Positions 42,959-55,292 of a DNA stretch of 64,000 bases are shown here, one piece after another. The position numbers and the translations under genes are program-made. Location of the stretch: NCBI RefSeq assembly GCF_932274485.2, contig NC_065881.2, positions 75,828,702-75,892,701 of the forward strand. Direction: 5' to 3'. Position 1 is the first letter of the stretch; each line of letters begins with the position of its first letter. Source of the stretch: Patella vulgata (lineage: Eukaryota > Mollusca > Gastropoda > Patellidae). The notes beneath the pieces are model-generated. The model did not search any database. It saw only the letters and a program-made list of their open reading frames with translations, and had not been told where the DNA came from.

Positions 42959-43521
42959 TTAAAGATACAATATGGAAGATCAGATAAAGAGCTGACAGTT
43001 TGCACTATAATAGTTAAAAACTAGATAATCTAAAGGGAATAATAATATACATGAAATGGCAGTCAAATTACTCCACTATCTACCAAGATATAAGCGATTG
43101 ATTTTTCGACCTAGCTTCGGTCATCATTACCAAAGTCGTTACGACAAAAAACCTAGTCTCGATTATCCAGTTTTTGATTTAATCATCAATGGTCGTTGAG
43201 CAGCAGATCGGATTCAAACCCAGTGACGATCCGACACATAAGATACAACATTTCAGACCTAAAGAGGGGATCACGGTGGATAAGTGGGTAAGATGCTGGC
43301 TTGCTAGCCTGGAGGTCGGGTGTTCGATCCCTGCATTGGCTGAGAAAGTTCATCCAGATTTTCCGACGTGGTTCCTTCATAGCACACTGTATGGCGTATG
43401 CCCGTCTTCATTAACCCAGTTCGGAGCAGAACAGTTGGACGTTAAACCCCATTTCATTCATTTCAGGCCTAAAGAAAGACCTGCAATAAGCAGATTTGGC
43501 TCTTGCATAATGTATGTTTAA
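42959..43521 (+). mobile_element. MITE-C, full length, with a SINE-A inside
   Basis: Reference copy for the family. Left end ttaaagatacaatatgg, right end gcataatgtatgtttaa, giving terminal inverted repeats of consensus TTAAA(G/C)ATACATTATG. Inner landmarks: 'gataaagagctg', 'ctataatagttaaaaa', 'gattatccagtttttgattt'. Without the SINE it is about 353 bp. No coding capacity. TTAA at the ends suggests a TTAA- or TA-targeting transposase family, which I cannot name. Confidence 0.9.
43266..43460 (+). mobile_element. SINE-A with internal deletion, inside MITE-C
   Basis: Complete tRNA head ('ggataagtgggtaagatgct', 'gtgttcgatccctg') and tail, but the middle of the body is missing (join at 'gacgtggttccttcatagca'). 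15-bp target duplication with one mismatch: tttcagacctaaaga at 43251-43265 and tttcaggcctaaaga at 43461-43475. Confidence 0.92.
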
Positions 43522-44954
43522 TAAATTCATAGAGAAAAAAAAACCTTTGTCAAGGATTTGTTGAAAGGAATTTTTCAAAATAGCCAAATCACCAAACTCT
43601 TTATTCTTTGTTCAACCTTTTTCCATAACCTGGATTCAATGTGCTACTTTTCTGCACCGACTGGGCTAATGAAGACGGGAAAACTGAATGGAAAAATTTC
43701 AAAATAAACAGAAAGATTTCGATTGCAAACAAGACAAATCCATCCATTGACCCATGTGTGCAATTTTCAACCGTTGTAAAAAAGTATATGAGAAGTAGAC
43801 GAAAACATAAACATTTTATTTTTGTGTTTTAGTAAAAAAAACACATTAAGCATTTGTTGTACAACACATGTTTCTAATTCTTTTCAAAAGCTTTAAATTT
43901 CTCGGGATTTTTTAAATTTTGTCAATGAAGAACAGCATTTATTTCACTTCAGTAAATTCTGGGGAAAATGTCAAGAATACTTGGCAAAAATTTACTATGA
44001 CAATTCATCGGTGAGAATATCATCCCAAGAGGTCGGGGAGAATTGTTTAAATATGTCCGCAGCGCAAAGAATTTGCACTCAATAAACTTTAACCAATAAA
44101 CTGTTGTCTGTTGAAACAACATGAACTGTCTCTAGATAAACAATCGTCCCCATCTTTCTTTTCTTTACATGATAAGCCTGTGGTTGATTATCTCCTCGTC
44201 CAGTAAAGGTTTTACTCCTTTAAATGTCTGCCTGATTGTCAATAATGTGTTCATATCTGATAAGTTGGTGTTCTGGTTTCACCGTGGTTTAATCAATTAT
44301 TTACAAAACTATTGGCAGATTTCACTATCAATGTTTATAATGAAATATATATATATTATATATATCCAAAATTATTAGCACAACCGCAAAGCTGCACTAC
44401 TTTGTTTCATAGTAAATGATGAAAAGATAAAAAAAAAAAAGGTATGCCAACACAAACTGATTTTAACACTGGTTTAATAACATTTTATATATACATATAT
44501 ATATTAGACCTTTGCATAAAGTTTGAAATGGAATAGAATTTGGGGATTTAAAATGTCATCCATTCAATACATGGGTCATTTTGACACCATACTACAACAA
44601 TGTGGTAATGTGGGACATTTCCACCTGCCAAAACTCTTCTTTGAATTTCAATTTCCGAAAGCCAAATTTGGATTACAAGTAGACATTTTCCTTGAATAAA
44701 ACGATCCTTTTTAAAAAGTAGAACAATCAACACCAGGCTTTCACAAATCCTAGCATTAAGTTATTTCATATGTTTTTGCATGTTTTGATTTTGGATTAGC
44801 AAGACATTTTTCCCAAAGAATTCAACCATTTTTAGTATAAGCTCAAATCTTATTTATATTTTAAAGCACTTTTACACAATAAAACTATAAAGTTATTGTA
44901 TTTTACGGTCAAATTCTTTCAAAACAGGGAATTTCTCCTATTGGTTAATTTCAC
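43522..44954. other. Intron sequence, nothing recognised
   Basis: Short SINE-A fragment at 43640-43682 ('ctgggctaatgaagacggg'); otherwise AT-rich with no coding or repeat signal I can name. Confidence 0.5.
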
Positions 44955-45714
44955 CATGGACCGTGTATAGATGGACAGGCAACAAGTCCCGTTTGTTGGA
45001 TTATCTGCCGCTCGCGCGAGACACGGCGAGATCTCAATGTCAACGGCAAATCAAGCGATGTGATTTTTGACATTGCGGGATTTTATACTGATTAATTTCT
45101 CGAACTCCTCCTTGGAATTTACGGTATTCTTATAGTTACAAGGTAATTTTTCAACCTGATAAGTATTCCTATCCGGTAGTGACGAATTCGACCAGTTTGA
45201 AACTTTGAAATTTCCAAATGCAGCAGTTGAAAATTTTCGTAGGTTTTGTAAGCATTTTGGTTTTGCTTAATAATCAAAATTCCCGTATGTATGAAGGATT
45301 TTAAAGTTATGAAAATAAAGTTCAGGTATAATACTGTCCGGAATGATGATTAATTGTGCAGAAGTAAAAATTAAAAGAGTGTTTTAGTAGATTTGTTTTT
45401 ACGAAAAACTCGACATTTTTTTTTCGGATTCACATAGGCGCGTCCGAAGTAAACAAAGACGATGTGTTGATATATTTACACCTCAATCATCAGTTAGTAG
45501 TCTATCTATGTATGGGTTTAAAAAAAAAAGGAGTAGCAAGATAAATAAAAATAATATGAATTGATTTCTGTTTCTTTGCTTTTAAACTTAATACAGGTAT
45601 TTGCGCGAGGGGAGCTAATTTAATTTAGTCACGATTGTCAGGTCTCTCTTTTGCCGCGACACAGAATTCTAAAGGCTTCGTGGGCCTTGCCTGTCCATCT
45701 ATACATGGTCCATG
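44955..45714. mobile_element. Non-autonomous DNA transposon with 28-bp TIRs and 7-bp target duplication
   Basis: 760 bp. The left end (44955-44982) begins catggaccgtgtatagatgg; the right end (45687-45714) is its inverted copy with one mismatch. Perfect 7-bp direct repeats 'atttcac' flank it at 44948-44954 and 45715-45721. The interior has no sizeable ORF and has CpG-rich patches ('gctcgcgcgagacacgg') unlike its surroundings. Inserted in the ataxin-1 intron. A 7-bp duplication with CATGGACC ends does not match a superfamily I can assign. Confidence 0.9.
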
Positions 45715-45785
45715 ATTTCACTGCCAGTCACAGTCCATGTTAAAACGAGAGCCCTGATCACAGGGCCTATTTTAATGTGCCTCTG

Positions 45786-45977
45786 GATAGGGTTTAATGT
45801 CCACTTGACACTAACATATAGTTCAATTTTTTTCAATCAATTCCTTGCACGTTGGCAGAAACTGGAAGATCCAGATAAAACCCACAAGGTTGGACAGGCA
45901 ACCCTACAAGCAGGGAATCGAAACCACGCCACTTGACTCAATGACAGACGCGTTAACCATTCGGCCACCCAACCACC
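45786..45977 (-). mobile_element. SINE-B, partial and diverged
   Basis: 'gggtttaatgtccacttgac', 'aaacccacaaggttggacag', and the head reversed as 'gttaaccattcggccaccc'. Confidence 0.8.
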
Positions 45978-48175
45978 CTTTTAGAGTCGGTGTAGTCAGA
46001 ACGAAATTATTCTACCTTCAGTAGTGTAGATTAGGTGGGGCAAGGGAGGGGGATGGGGGCACTTTTGGTCAACTGTTTTGAAAAAAGGCTGTTTTTCTGT
46101 TAGGAAAGGAAACAGATACTTTGTGTTATAACAGGTTGCGTAGCTACCTATTGTCCACCTTTGAAAAGAATCACAATATGTCAATTTTTAAATAATCAAA
46201 GTTGGTCAGATGTTCAAATCAAATACATTAATTCTGTCTCTAATTCTGAACCAGAATAGCAAATTTTGTAAATCTCTAATCCATTTATAGTTGATGTTAT
46301 GCACGAAAGGTGAAGTTCTTCGTCTAAATTGTTTTTTTAGAATTACTATTATGGAAAACTCTTTCTATTTCTGAATGTTTAGAAATGTAAATGCTTGTGT
46401 ATCCAGCCACATTTAGACCATATTTAATCCGATATTAGTATTAAGTCAATAAGAGTCCTCTATAACATCTACTTAATGGGGAAAAAAGACAAAGTTATCA
46501 ATGGATTTATCACACTCAAGAATCGTAACCTAAAAATACTCTCTTTTAACTGAAATAGATGTAGATAAACCATGAATTAATAGAATAAACTGACGTAGTT
46601 TCATCAATGGATGCATTATTGATGAAACGTATACGCTATTAGGGAACTGTCAATGGCTTATTTTAACTCCATTCATATAAGAGCAAAAGGAGCAGGAGGC
46701 ATCAAAACTGTGTGAATTTTCGAGATATAAGTAACTAAACCAAAGGATGACATTTAGATTAAGATAAAAATAGGAAACAGTTATTAAAATTTCATTTGCT
46801 TCCCTTCACAAAAAGTCTCCTTGTTGGAATTAACAGTGTGGACGACCATAGTAACCCTGTATTGACGTTTTAGTGGCGAAGCAACGTCCTTAGATGGCGT
46901 AACGCAGCTCTATCACTTGAGCTATATATAATTCCTACGTCAATCGAATGAAAGCTAGTCAATGAAAACCTGGCATATTATACTCCAATAATCCACAAGG
47001 AGTCTTATTGAAATTCTCTATAAATAGTTGTCTCACGTCAGAGAAATAATGATTAATAATTAAAGCTAGTGCGTAAAGCTATGAACGCGGAGTGAGAGAG
47101 AGAGAGAGACAGAGAGAGATGTAGGGCGGGGGTGGTAGTAACTGATTTGAGTGGTTATTGATCTTGGCTGTAACAGACAACTAGCGTAATAACATCTGAC
47201 ATTCTTCCATATTATTAAAGATACACGTTAACAACTGCACAAAACTATAGAGACAGAAAAAAACTCCCAAGCTTTCAATAATTCTTTAAAAGCTGAGTTC
47301 CTTTCAAGACGTTATTTCTGGACAACTAAAAGTTAATTTAGAAAGATAATTCATTTCTAACTTTGATATTCATGTAGGCTATAGTTTCATTTCAACTATA
47401 TATATTTATTTCTTTTTTTTTTCTGGAGTTTTAAATCACAGTGGTTTTAGATATAGACTTCTATTTATTACAAAGATGAACTAAAAATAAAATATAATTC
47501 ACGATTTTATTTAAGAAACCATGCCAACTCTGATTCCGAAATGAATATAAGGTATTCATTAACTATCTGCACATTTATCTTTTTGTAAAGCATCGAGCAA
47601 TCCAAATGCTCATCACTACACTTATTAATTGTTTTTTAACGCGAGCGATCACTCTCGAGCACCTGTCCCGCACTTGAATGTCGATCAAGGGGAAGTTTTC
47701 GTCCCTCCCCTTGAAATTGAAAATCGCTCTCCTTTACAAAGTCGGGGGGGGGGGGGATGTTATTATCATTTATGAAACCAGGAATGACCCCTTAACATGT
47801 AGTTCAGAACCATTTCCCATACATACAACTAATCACTCAATCACTCTCCTTAATATCAGATCACTCTCCTTAATTTCTAAATAACTTTTCTTATCAAAAC
47901 TAGGAGAGCGTTTTTAGGGGAGCTATTTATTAACAGGAGCTTTTTTCAGCTCTCCTCTAAAATACAAACAACAACTGATATAATGAAACTATACACCAAG
48001 TTATATTACTTTGAAAACAAAAACAAAAAGTCCCACAGCTTTGCTCCGCTTAGTAGAAAATGCTCATCATGTAACACTGGTTTCCATTTATTTTTATACA
48101 CAGTCCCCTAAAAACGTTGTTCACAGCTGACATGACGTCATCATTACTAGGCTTGTTCCTCTTCATTTTTTAAAT
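45978..48175. other. Intron sequence, nothing recognised
   Basis: AT-rich, with a short hairpin at about 46600-46625 ('gtttcatcaat' and 'attgatgaaac'), a (GA)n patch near 47096 and a G-run near 47745. No gene signal. Confidence 0.5.
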
Positions 48176-48402
48176 AGGTGGAAGTCAGACAGGGTCACGC
48201 GATGTCAGGAATCTGACACGTTTCTGATCGGCAGCCAAGAGCTTTGGCGGCCATCTTTGCTGAAACCTCCCATGAGAGATGCCTACAACACGGCAATTGT
48301 TAAGTGGGCAATCAGTCGATCAGAAATCACCGTGTCATGCAGGTACTTCATGACTGCCCTATGGCCAGTTTTGTCCATTTCTGGTGATTTCAATGGGTAG
48401 GG
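48176..48402 (+). other. Unrecognised open stretch
   Basis: About 75 codons open to a TAG. An AG preceded by a pyrimidine-rich run (tcctcttcatttttt) sits just upstream, like a splice acceptor. The translation (RWKSDRVTRCQ... to ...LSISGDFNG) matches no family I know and there is no matching donor. It could be a transposon fragment, since a Tc1 tail lies 430 bp away. Confidence 0.25.
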
Positions 48403-48835
48403 TCACAAGATGGTCTGGTACAAAGACAATAATAACACTACAGTTGCAGTTCTTATATCTATGATTCATTTAATGATTGTACTTGTTGGTGTTGGTGGCA
48501 AAAGTTTGTTTCAACCCAACTGATTTATCCTTTTCAGGCTTAGAACTTTTACCCAGCCCTTTTAATCTAGGAATGGGCTACAAAATGCCCCCACGCCCCA
48601 CCCCAACCCGCCTTATTATATACTCTTCAGAAAAAAGTAGGGGATATTCAGAAACAATACAAAACTGCGGAAATGCACTGCTATGTTTATTAGAGGTAAC
48701 CAGTGTATGTTAATAACAGGCCAATTGCCTACACATGAACAAAAACAGTTCATATGGGTGGCTTATCTGATGGCCCCATTTCACTCGCAAAGAGATACAC
48801 TGTCAAAGTGAAAATGGACGGTTTTGATTTTTGTG

Positions 48836-48990
48836 TTAATAATGAGTAATTGCTCCACCAATCCTCAGACATTCAGCAATTCGTTGTGGCATGCTCCTAA
48901 TCAATCGTCCAATCACGATTTGGGGCAATCTGACCCACTCCTCTTGCAGTGCCACGGCCAATTCTTGCAGTGTTGTCGGTTGACGTTGAC
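48836..48990 (-). mobile_element. Tc1/mariner transposase C-terminal fragment
   Basis: Minus-strand frame ends LQELAVALQEEWVRLPQ, IGRLIRSMPQRIAECL, GGAITHY and TAA. This is the conserved end of Tc1-like transposases (EW..IPQ...LI.SM..R....I..GG.T.Y). No catalytic DDE region is present here, so it is a remnant. Confidence 0.82.
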
Positions 48991-49675
48991 ATCAACGAAC
49001 ACGTCTCCCGAACAAATTAAATGTAACACACTAAAGCAAAGATACGCTAAACAGTGTCAAATTTGACAATGAACCCCTCTCATGTGTATGGCGGTATTGC
49101 GTGTCGCACATGGAGCTCAGTGGTTCTGTTGGGGCGATAAGTTCTTCATCTGTGAACATACTCTCAAGTGTCCATGACTATTTATCATATCACAACCTGC
49201 ATAGGTATTTGCATTTTAATATCCCCTTTTTTTTTTTGAAGAGTATATATCTCTCTGGCTCTGTCAAACAATGTGTCAATAGATTGTGTAGCATTGTTGG
49301 ATATATTAGAAATACAGCTTTAGGCATTCCTGTTTTAGTTACATCTCTTAAGAGAAATTTGTAAGATTCAGAAGCTGTAAAGTTAATTGGGAATTTAGGT
49401 AATGATATACTTGCTTAACACCAGGAACCACAACTCTTAATATGATTGACCAGGATGTTGTCAATATATATCAGATTATAAAAGCATCCTATTGGATCAA
49501 GTCTAATATGACGTGGTAGTTCGACAAGTGGTGTCAGAGAGTTTTTAGTTTACAAGTCATCGCAAACACAGACTCTTCTTTTGTTAATTTCTCTATTTGC
49601 TATTTATTTGTCAGGTACACAATTATTTTGCCTGATCATGAATACTGGTATCAATATTGAAATATCTATAAAAAA

Positions 49676-50245
49676 GAAAGATAGGTTGCCAAGCAACGTA
49701 AAAATTCGCACACACTAAAAGCTGATCAACCCATGAAGTAATTAACAGAAATAATTAAAATTTGATCAATTTCTAGATCTTCCTGACATAAAAACTTACT
49801 GGTTGATAGTTTTAACTTTTATTGAAAATCAATTGTGTTTTTGTTTCTGTACAATAATCGGATTATAACAATAGTCAACAGAAGGTCTACAAGAAATTTT
49901 CAACACGATCAAAGGCAATAACTCTTAAAGTAAGGGCAATAACTATAATAGTTATTACTGGAAAGAAATTAAATAGGATTCTTCATCTCATCAACATAAA
50001 CATTGTGTATAAAAGTAACAGCAATCGAGTCATAACTTTAGTGTCTAGATCATCCTCAAAGTTTTCCAAACTGATTTATGGCAATAACTCGGTAAGTAAT
50101 TATCGGAAATTGCGGAATATAAATGAAAATGAACTCTTTGTATAATTTTCATATCTATCAGATCACAACTTTAACCGATAGCGTGTCTACAAAATGTTTC
50201 TAAGCAACCAAGGATCATAACTCTGACAGTAATTTCAATGTAGGT
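49676..50245. repeat. Dispersed repeat F
   Basis: Shares 'gataggttgccaagcaacg', 'agggcaataact' and 'atcataactctgac' wording with 58285-58580 ('gataggttgccaggaagc', 'gcaagggcaataactt'). Internally repetitive around 'ggcaataactc'. Class unknown. Confidence 0.55.
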
Positions 50246-51794
50246 GTATAGTGTATAAAACCCCAATATAATAGAGTTTTTGCATGTATTATGTCGTTTA
50301 GCTTTGAGATGAACTGTATTTAAAATTAGAACAGAAAATGCTATTGAAGGAACACAGCTTTAGAAGACACCATAACTTTAAAAAAAAAAGAAGCTATGAA
50401 TGAGAATGGAGGAAACCACAATACTATCACAAGTAGGTTTAATAGATCACCTGTGAGATGTATTTCCAGCCACCTCCTCTGCTTAGTTTTATATCTATAC
50501 TATCAAGATAAATCTATAAAGACATTTGACATTCTAAGAAAAAAGATCAAGTTCCACCAGCCATCACAAATCATCATTTATCAGCATTAATAAAACACTT
50601 GCGTAATACTTGGCCATCTTTTTTTAAATTTCATTTTAAAACTAGAATGCCAACACTAACTAATTACTGCTAATGCTTTCTACCAGTAACAATAATCTAA
50701 ATGAACTTGACTTTGACATAATTACTACTGTATAATAAGGGAGAAAACAACGTCACACGTTTTGTTATTTCACATTGCACGGTATACATGTACTCCATAA
50801 AACACTTTTAGATTGCAAATAAAAACTTTTTTTTTTGTTTTAAATCCAATATTATTTCCTTAAATATTGTTTTAATTGTCACACTTTTTCGTTTATTTTT
50901 GGCCTGGAATAGAATATGGTCGAGCGCTAAAAATAAAACAGTTAAATAAAGAAAGAGAACAATCCTAGGTATTACTGTTAATAAATATTAGAAATCTGTT
51001 GAGTGGGATTAAGAAATTTTTTTGTGACATACAAGCTATTAAAAGATCGAAGATTCCATGAATAAACCATTGCTCTTGGCCAGATCGACAAAAAATAATT
51101 CTATTAAATGTTTGGGGAATTAAAAAAAAATAAAAAGAGTAGTATTTCTCTGTATGCTAGAAATAGTAACAAAACAAATGGCTTCTGTATATATTACAAA
51201 CAATAACGTAGGAAATAGAATCACACCTTAACCTGGCCGAAGGGAGGCCTACTATATGTTTTTCTCATTTGTTGAAGGAGGAGGTCCCTCAAGGCTCATT
51301 TCTTATTAATGAAACCTTCAGTTATTCATGTTTAGCCTTGTAGCTAAGATTTGTGACGTTCACAGATTATTTTTAGTCAATGAAAAGTAAACAAACTAGT
51401 AAAAGTTTTTTATATTTTATAATGTCCTTCAGAAAAAAATATTAATGAAAGAAATAACTCCATTTTATGGGTGTGTCCAAAAATTGGTAAAACATTGTCA
51501 AAATGTTTTCAAAGCCAACCTTTTATAAAATGACTTCAAGCGACAACTCCTCTCTATTATATGAAATCCATTCAAATGCATGTGAATGATTTATGGAGCA
51601 ATAAATAATATAACTGCTTTGCTATAGACGTGTGAAAATTTACTGCTTTTACAAAGAAATGCCTTGAGTTTTACTTGAGAATGGACTCAAGAATAAATTT
51701 AGCGCCCCCCCCCCCCGGTACCAGTGTTACAAGCCCTGTTGATAAGTTCTAAAACTAAAAAGCAGTCCATACACACACCTCAGAAGGGAGCTTT
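50246..51794. other. Intron sequence, nothing recognised
   Basis: AT-rich, no coding signal; C-run of about 14 near 51704. Confidence 0.5.
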
Positions 51795-52230
51795 CACTAT
51801 AACAAGGGTATCATTTAATATTGTGTATTTAGCATTAATTTCTTTCACATTCATTCAATATCAAGTCCTTGTTTAAAAATTCATAAAAATCGTTTAAAAT
51901 CATCTAATTTATACTCGTGTCCTGTTTAAAGTTGACTATTTACAAGCGTCTAATTTCTTGATCACTGTTAAGAAAAACCCAACCCAATTTATTATTGATG
52001 TATAATGATTAATTTCTGAACAGCGGTCAGGAAATTAAACACTTGTAAATTGGACACTCATTATCAAAACTGATCAGTCAGCTTTAAACTAGACACAAAT
52101 ACAAATTAGATAATCTGGGGTATTTTAAATGATTTTTACGAATTTGTAAACAAAGATATGATATTTAAAAATGAATGTTAAAGAAATTAGTGCTAAATAC
52201 ACAAGATTAAATGATACCCTGGTTACAGTG
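51795..52230. mobile_element. Long foldback element
   Basis: 436 bp. Left end 'cactataacaagggtatcat' pairs with right end 'atgataccctggttacagtg'. The arms continue imperfectly for about 190 bp ('gtgtatttagcattaatttc' against 'gaaattagtgctaaatacac'; 'cacttgtaaattgga' against the reverse of 'ttacaagcgtctaattt'), around a centre near 51995. No ORF. Target duplication not clear. Confidence 0.85.
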
Positions 52231-53144
52231 TTTCTGGCAACCAATCGGTTGTTGGTTATTTTACATGCCATGAAATTAGAATTTTTAAGTATTTTACCGT
52301 AAACGGGTAAATGCTAATAAGCCTTGATATCAATATAGCTTAGTACCTGTAGATGCTGCATCTTGAAAGAGAAGTTCCCAAATTATTCTAACGGTAATCC
52401 AAACAATTTTGAATCAATGATGATATCTATCAGAATGCATGATTTAGAATATTAACACTTTGAGGGATGTTTATGAAGTAGACATTATACAATAACTAGC
52501 AGGAAACCCAGCCCATGCCCCAAATTCTGATGGCCTTTAGAGGGTTATGCTTGTTAGTTTGATACCACATATGTGGGGGTGGAGCACGACGACAAAGCAG
52601 TATTTCCTTGGGGGCCCCCGGACCAATGCACCTGGGGCCCAAATTCGATGGCCTAAACATTCATAGGGTTAATTTGATACCACATATCTGGGCATGGATC
52701 GAACATTCACACATTTTTGATTTTATTTATATAGATTACGACCACAGAAATAGTTATAGAAGGTACAAGGTACTTGATAGGCAGTTGGCAAGAGTGACAT
52801 TTTGCTAGTTACTCAAAATAAAAGAATAGACAGGAAGGACTAAAGGGTAAATTATGCAAGTTTATTATCATGGTTCTAGGCAATTTCTTATAAAGTCACA
52901 ACTTATGAAAGAAAGATAACTGACAAACACAGATTGTTGTTTCTTAATATGGATAGAGCCTTATAGTTAAGTCAAGGGGTAAACAACTAAATCAGGGTAT
53001 AATTGTTGTTAATCCTGTAACAATCTGGGAATCCACTTCAGGCATCTTTTTTAGATTCATCAGTGAACAAATAAGAATATTATCTTTAGATTACACTACT
53101 TAATGATCCGATCCCTAAACCACAACTGGTCATCACCAAGGTTG
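52231..53144. other. Intron sequence, small direct repeat
   Basis: 'ttgataccacatat' occurs twice (about 52559 and 52674) with 'gggcccc' and 'gatggcc' nearby, a short local duplication. Otherwise nothing recognised. Confidence 0.45.
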
Positions 53145-53300
53145 AAGGGTGCCTGAGCTTTAGGTTACAAGGTCTGTCATTGAGTCAAGTGGTGTGGTTT
53201 CAATTCCCAGCTTGGATGTGACAAGCAGTAGGGTCGCCTTTCGAACCTCATGGATTTTCTCCTGGTCGCTTAAGTGTATTATTGAAGTAAAATTGAATCA
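53145..53300 (+). mobile_element. SINE-B, partial
   Basis: 'aaggtctgtcattgagtcaa', 'gtggtgtggtttcaattccc', 'gcagtagggtcgcc', 'gattttctcctggtc' in SINE-B order; 3' part lost. Confidence 0.8.
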
Positions 53301-53655
53301 TGTTATTTTTAAAATTACTGGTACCTGGGAAATAAATGTCAAGGTTTAAATTATTTCACTGATTTGAGACCTCTGTTGTGATTGGTTATGGTATTTAACG
53401 GAAGGTGTCTGACTTTCATCTGGGAGTAGGGTGTGAAGGTAGACATGTTTTTTGACTGACTGGGCACTTATTTTCGATACCAAAATAGACCTAGAATAAC
53501 CCCTATACTTGAACCTAGAATAACCCCTGTTCTTGAAACTGCATTTATACTGAATTTACTATAATAGGCCACCACAACACACACACAATCATCATTCACA
53601 ATTCAAATCCATTTTCTACAAAATACCACAATGATAACTTTATCTGTATACTAAC

Positions 53656-55292
53656 CTTCACCTTGTGTTCTCCTACAGAAAATCCTAAAATGGCAGTTCC
53701 CCTGTTCACATGTTCATCTATACGTATCACCGTACTTGAGTCTATTTTGAGATCAGAACTAATTTCAGCACTTTGGACAAAATCAGAAGTTTCTAGATCT
53801 TCAACACGTTTTAGTTTATTATTAGCCAGTTGTATAACTGATCCCCTCATAAAATGAGGAGGATAATGTAGATGCGGAGGGGGAAGACCCTGTAGTTCCC
53901 CCAGTTCTTGTAGAATATCTTGGGGAGGACCCGGACCTTGCCCAGTTATGTGTGACTCTTCTGCTGTCGATACATGCACTGCATGTGAAGACCCACTAGC
54001 AGAAGACATCTTAGTTCTTTTAACACTCGGTTCATCGTGCCTTGAAGAATGGGAATATTTGTATTCTTCAGCCTCACCGGGAGCGTCTAGAGGTCGCGTT
54101 AATATTCTATGTTTTAAGCTGCCCTCTTTACCACTCGGAACTTTGTAAAACAGATCTTTTTCTCCAGGTAACAGTCCAGGTGTAGATTTACTCATGGAGG
54201 AACCTGAAGTATAAACGGAATTCCGTTCCTCGCGCAAGTTACCACTTGAACTCGACCTATGACCCCATTCTCCTTCTCGACCTTCAACTTTAGGGGACCG
54301 GGTTTCATGTAACAGGGATTCTCCTCCAGGTATGTTGTAATTACTTGACGGATGAAGAGGGCCAGGCGATGAGGCGGCCGACAAGCTGCGATGAGCCCCT
54401 ATTGGGGAATATTGGGGCATGGGGCTCCCAGACATAAACGGTGTTCGAGGTAGCTGCGTCTGTGAAGCAGGGTTGCCGTGCTGAACATGGCTGCCCATAC
54501 TGGCGAGAACAGCGGAGTACGATTCTATATGTGGATAATGTCCGGCTGGCATGAGGGTTGAACTGGTGTGAGAATAAGAAGAAGGATATTGATATAAAGC
54601 ACTATATTGTTGAGGAACATTAGAGACATGTTGAGGTTGTCCGTGGACGCTATAAAGAGGAGAATATGGAGCCATTGACGGATTTCCTCCCATATACTGA
54701 CTTCCTGCCATTAAACGCTGACCTCCTTCAGCCATTGTTACCGATTGACGAAAAATTGTTCCTTGCGAGGATCCAGATGTGTGTAAAGATGAATGTCCTA
54801 AACCTTCTTGTGTCTCCTGACGACTTGACAACAAACTTTCTGATGACTGCAATTGGCTCTGAGAAGACTGACTAGCTGCCACATCAGCTAACCATGACAA
54901 ATTTTCATTGGTAGATGAGGAGCTGCCAGTCATTCTAACCCGCCCATAGCCATTGCTGTTCATGCGTTTATTTGAGTTCAGTTCATTCTTTGGAGACGGC
55001 ACCTGATCTTCCTTGCCAAGTTGGGGCTTTCCGTTAAGAACTGGGTTGTCTTTGACTCTGTCCGCAGAACTAACACTGTTGCTGTAATACACTTGCTTCT
55101 GAACAATGCTATTTGTCCCTATATGTTGTTGACCAGCAACAACTGTTATAATGTTGTTAGAGTTATGGTTCTTGTTTGCATCTGCTTTCCTCCATATGTT
55201 GTTGTTATTTAGCTGCTGTAGATGGTTGCTCGGCTTGTTCACTGGATGAGAATGGTTGTTTAGGGATGTATCATTATTCTGGCCATTGGAAT
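53656..55292 (-). CDS. ATXN1: Ataxin-1 homologue, large internal coding exon (N-terminal half of AXH domain)
   Basis: 1637-bp exon: acceptor ctattttcag/ATTCC at 55292, donor AAG/gttagt at 53656. Two leading bases complete a split codon, then 545 codons. The N-terminal region is low-complexity (Asn, Ser, Gln). A block near the middle, HYPHIESYSAVLASMGS, parallels the LEAYSTLLANMGS segment of human ATXN1. Just before the intron comes the AXH start: PPHFMRGSVIQLANNKLKRV, then DFVQSAEISSDLKIDSSTV and GFSVGEHKVK, very close to vertebrate ATXN1 and ATXN1L. The domain finishes in the exon at 39682-40080. No polyglutamine run follows the ANMGS-like block. VKRTK may act in nuclear import. The protein probably works as a nuclear transcriptional co-repressor with Capicua, as in known relatives. 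The true N-terminus must lie in an upstream exon, not found to 64000. Confidence 0.95.
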
